Shown: in pieces, positions 62,360 through 64,000 of the stretch
Layout of the letters: each line of letters opens with the position of its first letter
How positions within the stretch are numbered: position 1 is the stretch's first letter
Assembly: GCF_001270745.1 (NCBI RefSeq)
Contig: NZ_KQ434753.1
Coordinates: 279,155 to 343,154 of the forward strand
From: Jiangella muralis
GTDB lineage: Bacteria; Actinomycetota; Actinomycetes; Jiangellales; Jiangellaceae
DNA: 64,000 nt
Direction: 5' to 3'
Notes under the pieces: generated by a model
What the model was told of the DNA's origin: nothing
Databases searched by the model: none
What the model saw: the letters and a program-made list of their open reading frames with translations, nothing else
Position numbers and translations under genes: made by a program

Positions 62360-63274
62360 TTAGCGAGGGGTGATCAGGTGGGCGTCGAGCGGACGGAGCA
62401 GGTCCAGCAGCGCGGCCCGCTCGGCCGGGGTGACCGGTACGAACGGCGCGGCGACGTGCGGCGGGCAGAGCCCGAGGGAATCGAGGACGGCCTTGACGGA
62501 TGGGACGCCCGGCCGGACGGCGTGCATCGTGATCAGCTGGTCGACGATCTCCTGGGCGGCGTCGGCGTCGGCCACCCGGCCGGACCGGAACGCGTCGTAC
62601 AGCTCGACGCTCGGCACCGGTGCGACGTTCGCGATGCCCGGCACGATGCCGTCGGCGCCCGCCTCCAGCCCGGCCACCAGCTGCCGCTCCGAGCCCTGGC
62701 TGACACCGACGCCGGCGCGGCGGCGGGCGGCGGCCACGATGTGGCCGAACAGCGCGAGGTCGCCGGAGCTGTCCTTGATGCCCACGACGTGCGTCATCGC
62801 CAGCACCTCGTCCAGCACCGCGGGTGTCATCGGCACGCTGTAGCTCGGCACGTTGTACGCGACCACCGGCACGCCGAGCCCGGCGAACGCGGCGAAGTGC
62901 GCGACCACCTCGTCGTCGCGATGCCGGAAGTAGATCGGCGGGCTGACGACGACGGCGTCGGGCTCGGCCAGGCGGACGGCGGCGGCCCGCTCCAGGGCCT
63001 CCGCGGTCCCGGCGGCCGTGACGTTGACCAGCACCGGGCCGTCGCCGGTCAGCTCACGCCAGCGGGCCGCGACCCCGGCCGCGAACTCCGGCATCGAGGC
63101 CTGCGTCAGCAGCGGCCCCTCGCCGTTGCTGCCGAACAGCATGAGGCTGCGCGCGCCGGCCTGGGCCAGCGCGTCGAGCAGGGCGTACGCCGCCGCGGCG
63201 GACGGCTCGCCGGGTGCGCTCATCGGCGTCACCAGCGGCACCATGACGCCGCTCAGGAGATTTCGGCCGTCCAC
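62360..63274 (-). CDS. DapA/NanA-family aldolase (dihydrodipicolinate synthase family)
   Basis: A 304-residue TIM-barrel lyase. The Schiff-base lysine is K167 in VVGIKDSSGDL, the catalytic tyrosine Y140 in YNVPSYS, and the carboxylate loop GSNGEG (48-53). Loops differ from true DapA, and the neighbour is a sialidase, so cleavage of N-acetylneuraminate or another 2-keto sugar acid is more likely. Start GTG 63274 lies one base after the FAD gene stop. Nine bases separate it from the sialidase. Confidence 0.85.
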   Translation of the reverse strand: MDGRNLLSGVMVPLVTPMSAPGEPSAAAAYALLDALAQAGARSLMLFGSNGEGPLLTQASMPEFAAGVAARWRELTGDGPVLVNVTAAGTAEALERAAAVRLAEPDAVVVSPPIYFRHRDDEVVAHFAAFAGLGVPVVAYNVPSYSVPMTPAVLDEVLAMTHVVGIKDSSGDLALFGHIVAAARRRAGVGVSQGSERQLVAGLEAGADGIVPGIANVAPVPSVELYDAFRSGRVADADAAQEIVDQLITMHAVRPGVPSVKAVLDSLGLCPPHVAAPFVPVTPAERAALLDLLRPLDAHLITPR

Positions 63275-63275
63275 G

Positions 63276-64000
63276 TCAGTACCCCTTGATCGTCGGCCAG
63301 GCCAGCTCGACGCCGTCGGCGGCCAGCTCGTCCTGGAAGGCGGCCAGCCGGTCGCCCTGCTCGTGCACCTGTCCCGGCTCCAGCCCGCCGGCCATGCAGT
63401 GCGCCGCCAGCGCGCCGGCCACCTCGCCGACGTTCCATTCCACCGGGTGCAGCCGGTAGCAGCCGTTGGTGATGTGCGTCGTGCCGATGTTCTTGCCGGC
63501 CGGCAGCAGGTTGCGCACCCGCTGCGGCAGCAGCGCGCCGAGCGGGATCTGGAACGGGCTGCTGGCGACGTCGATGTAGGTGTCGCCGCCGGTCGATGGG
63601 TGCAGGTCGATGCGGTACATGCCGACGCCGACGGAGTCCCGGTACTCGACCGCACCGGCGTCGCCGCGCACGGCCAGCGACAGGTCCTGCTCGACAACGC
63701 GCCGCCGGGACAGGATGCGCCGTGACTCGCGGATGTACGGCGCCTTCGCCAGCCCGTCGGTCGTGCCCATGACGTCGCCGCGCAGCCGCAGCCCGGGCCA
63801 GCCGGTGCCGCCGTCGGGCCGCGGCGCCTCGGTCTGCAGCCAGTACAGCATCGACATGGACAGCTCGCGGGCGCCGGCGAGGTGCTTGTCGCGCTCCTCG
63901 TCGCTGACGCCGATCAGCGGGCCGGGCAGGTAGTCGATCATCGGCCAGTTGACGACGGTGACGTCGCTGTCGGCGAACCCGGGCCGGAACACCGACCGCG
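63276..64000 (-). CDS. FAD-dependent oxidoreductase, N-terminus beyond window
   Basis: The C-terminal 240 residues of a FAD-dependent oxidoreductase of the PF12831 type. Recognised segments are [31 protein letters not shown] (FAD contact) and the final helix with [15 protein letters not shown]. The N-terminal FAD motif lies outside the window. Members oxidise sugars or amino sugars in catabolic operons. It is the first visible gene of the operon with the aldolase and sialidase. Confidence 0.8.
   Translation of the reverse strand, partial: RSVFRPGFADSDVTVVNWPMIDYLPGPLIGVSDEERDKHLAGARELSMSMLYWLQTEAPRPDGGTGWPGLRLRGDVMGTTDGLAKAPYIRESRRILSRRRVVEQDLSLAVRGDAGAVEYRDSVGVGMYRIDLHPSTGGDTYIDVASSPFQIPLGALLPQRVRNLLPAGKNIGTTHITNGCYRLHPVEWNVGEVAGALAAHCMAGGLEPGQVHEQGDRLAAFQDELAADGVELAWPTIKGY

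Overview
The window is about 70% G+C, uses GTG starts freely, and carries mycothiol biosynthesis (mshB), the actinobacterial DUF3117 protein and the acyl-type DAP pathway genes dapC, dapD and dapE. That points to the chromosome of a high-GC actinomycete. A Jiangella-like organism is possible, but this is an impression, not a demonstration. The left two thirds, read from typA (43 kb) back to DUF3117 (1.4 kb), contain typA, solute-binding proteins, mshB and its small membrane partner, fdx-dapC, dapD, dapE, a LOG-family protein, folP2, a DivIVA-like protein, tag and DUF3117. From memory this is the order of the Mycobacterium tuberculosis Rv1165-Rv1211 segment, so the region looks like a conserved chromosomal backbone with lineage-specific insertions.

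Layout. 0-6 kb: leucyl aminopeptidase (partial), DUF3117, a PaaX-like regulator with enoyl-CoA hydratase and 3-methyladenine glycosylase, an SRPBCC protein, a DivIVA-like membrane protein and a FolP2-type pteroate synthase homologue. 6-9.3 kb: a 58-aa protein and a large LuxR-family ATPase regulator. 9.2-10.4 kb: a gene-free region holding a 0.7-kb long-inverted-repeat element and two further palindromes. 10.4-14.5 kb: amino-acid permease, LOG protein, dapE, VOC protein. 14.5-24.9 kb: ECF sigma factor with a membrane partner, a secreted I36-like protein, dapD, a transglycosylase-like protein, gamma-glutamyltransferase, a membrane-anchored HExxH protein, dapC, 7Fe ferredoxin and a GNAT protein. 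25-31.4 kb: a 1212-aa VanW protein, mshB and an AcoR-like GAF regulator, followed by 55-bp tandem repeats.

31.6-41.2 kb holds two adjacent, closely related peptide ABC-transporter cassettes. Cassette 1 is complete (binding protein, two permeases, two ATPases). Cassette 2 has only the binding protein and permeases and probably borrows the ATPases. typA follows, then an orphan AbiEi/DUF559-type gene behind a perfect 27-bp palindrome. 44.4-51.2 kb is a third, independent peptide transporter with an oversized 510-aa permease. 51.3-53.2 kb is an MFS exporter with an ArsR-like repressor. 53.4-58.9 kb is a forward block with an SdhCAB succinate dehydrogenase/fumarate reductase, an acetamidase/formamidase and an SDR. 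At 59.0-59.8 kb a second copy of the long-inverted-repeat element appears, then a pterin dehydratase, a methyltransferase and a probable glycan-degradation operon on the minus strand (FAD oxidoreductase, DapA/NanA-family aldolase, Tat-exported sialidase).

The most unusual signal is non-coding: two diverged copies of a 0.6-0.7-kb element with about 155-bp inverted arms and conserved internal hairpins but no transposase, each next to a member of a second palindrome family. No tRNA, rRNA, CRISPR array, prophage or recognisable insertion-sequence transposase was seen.
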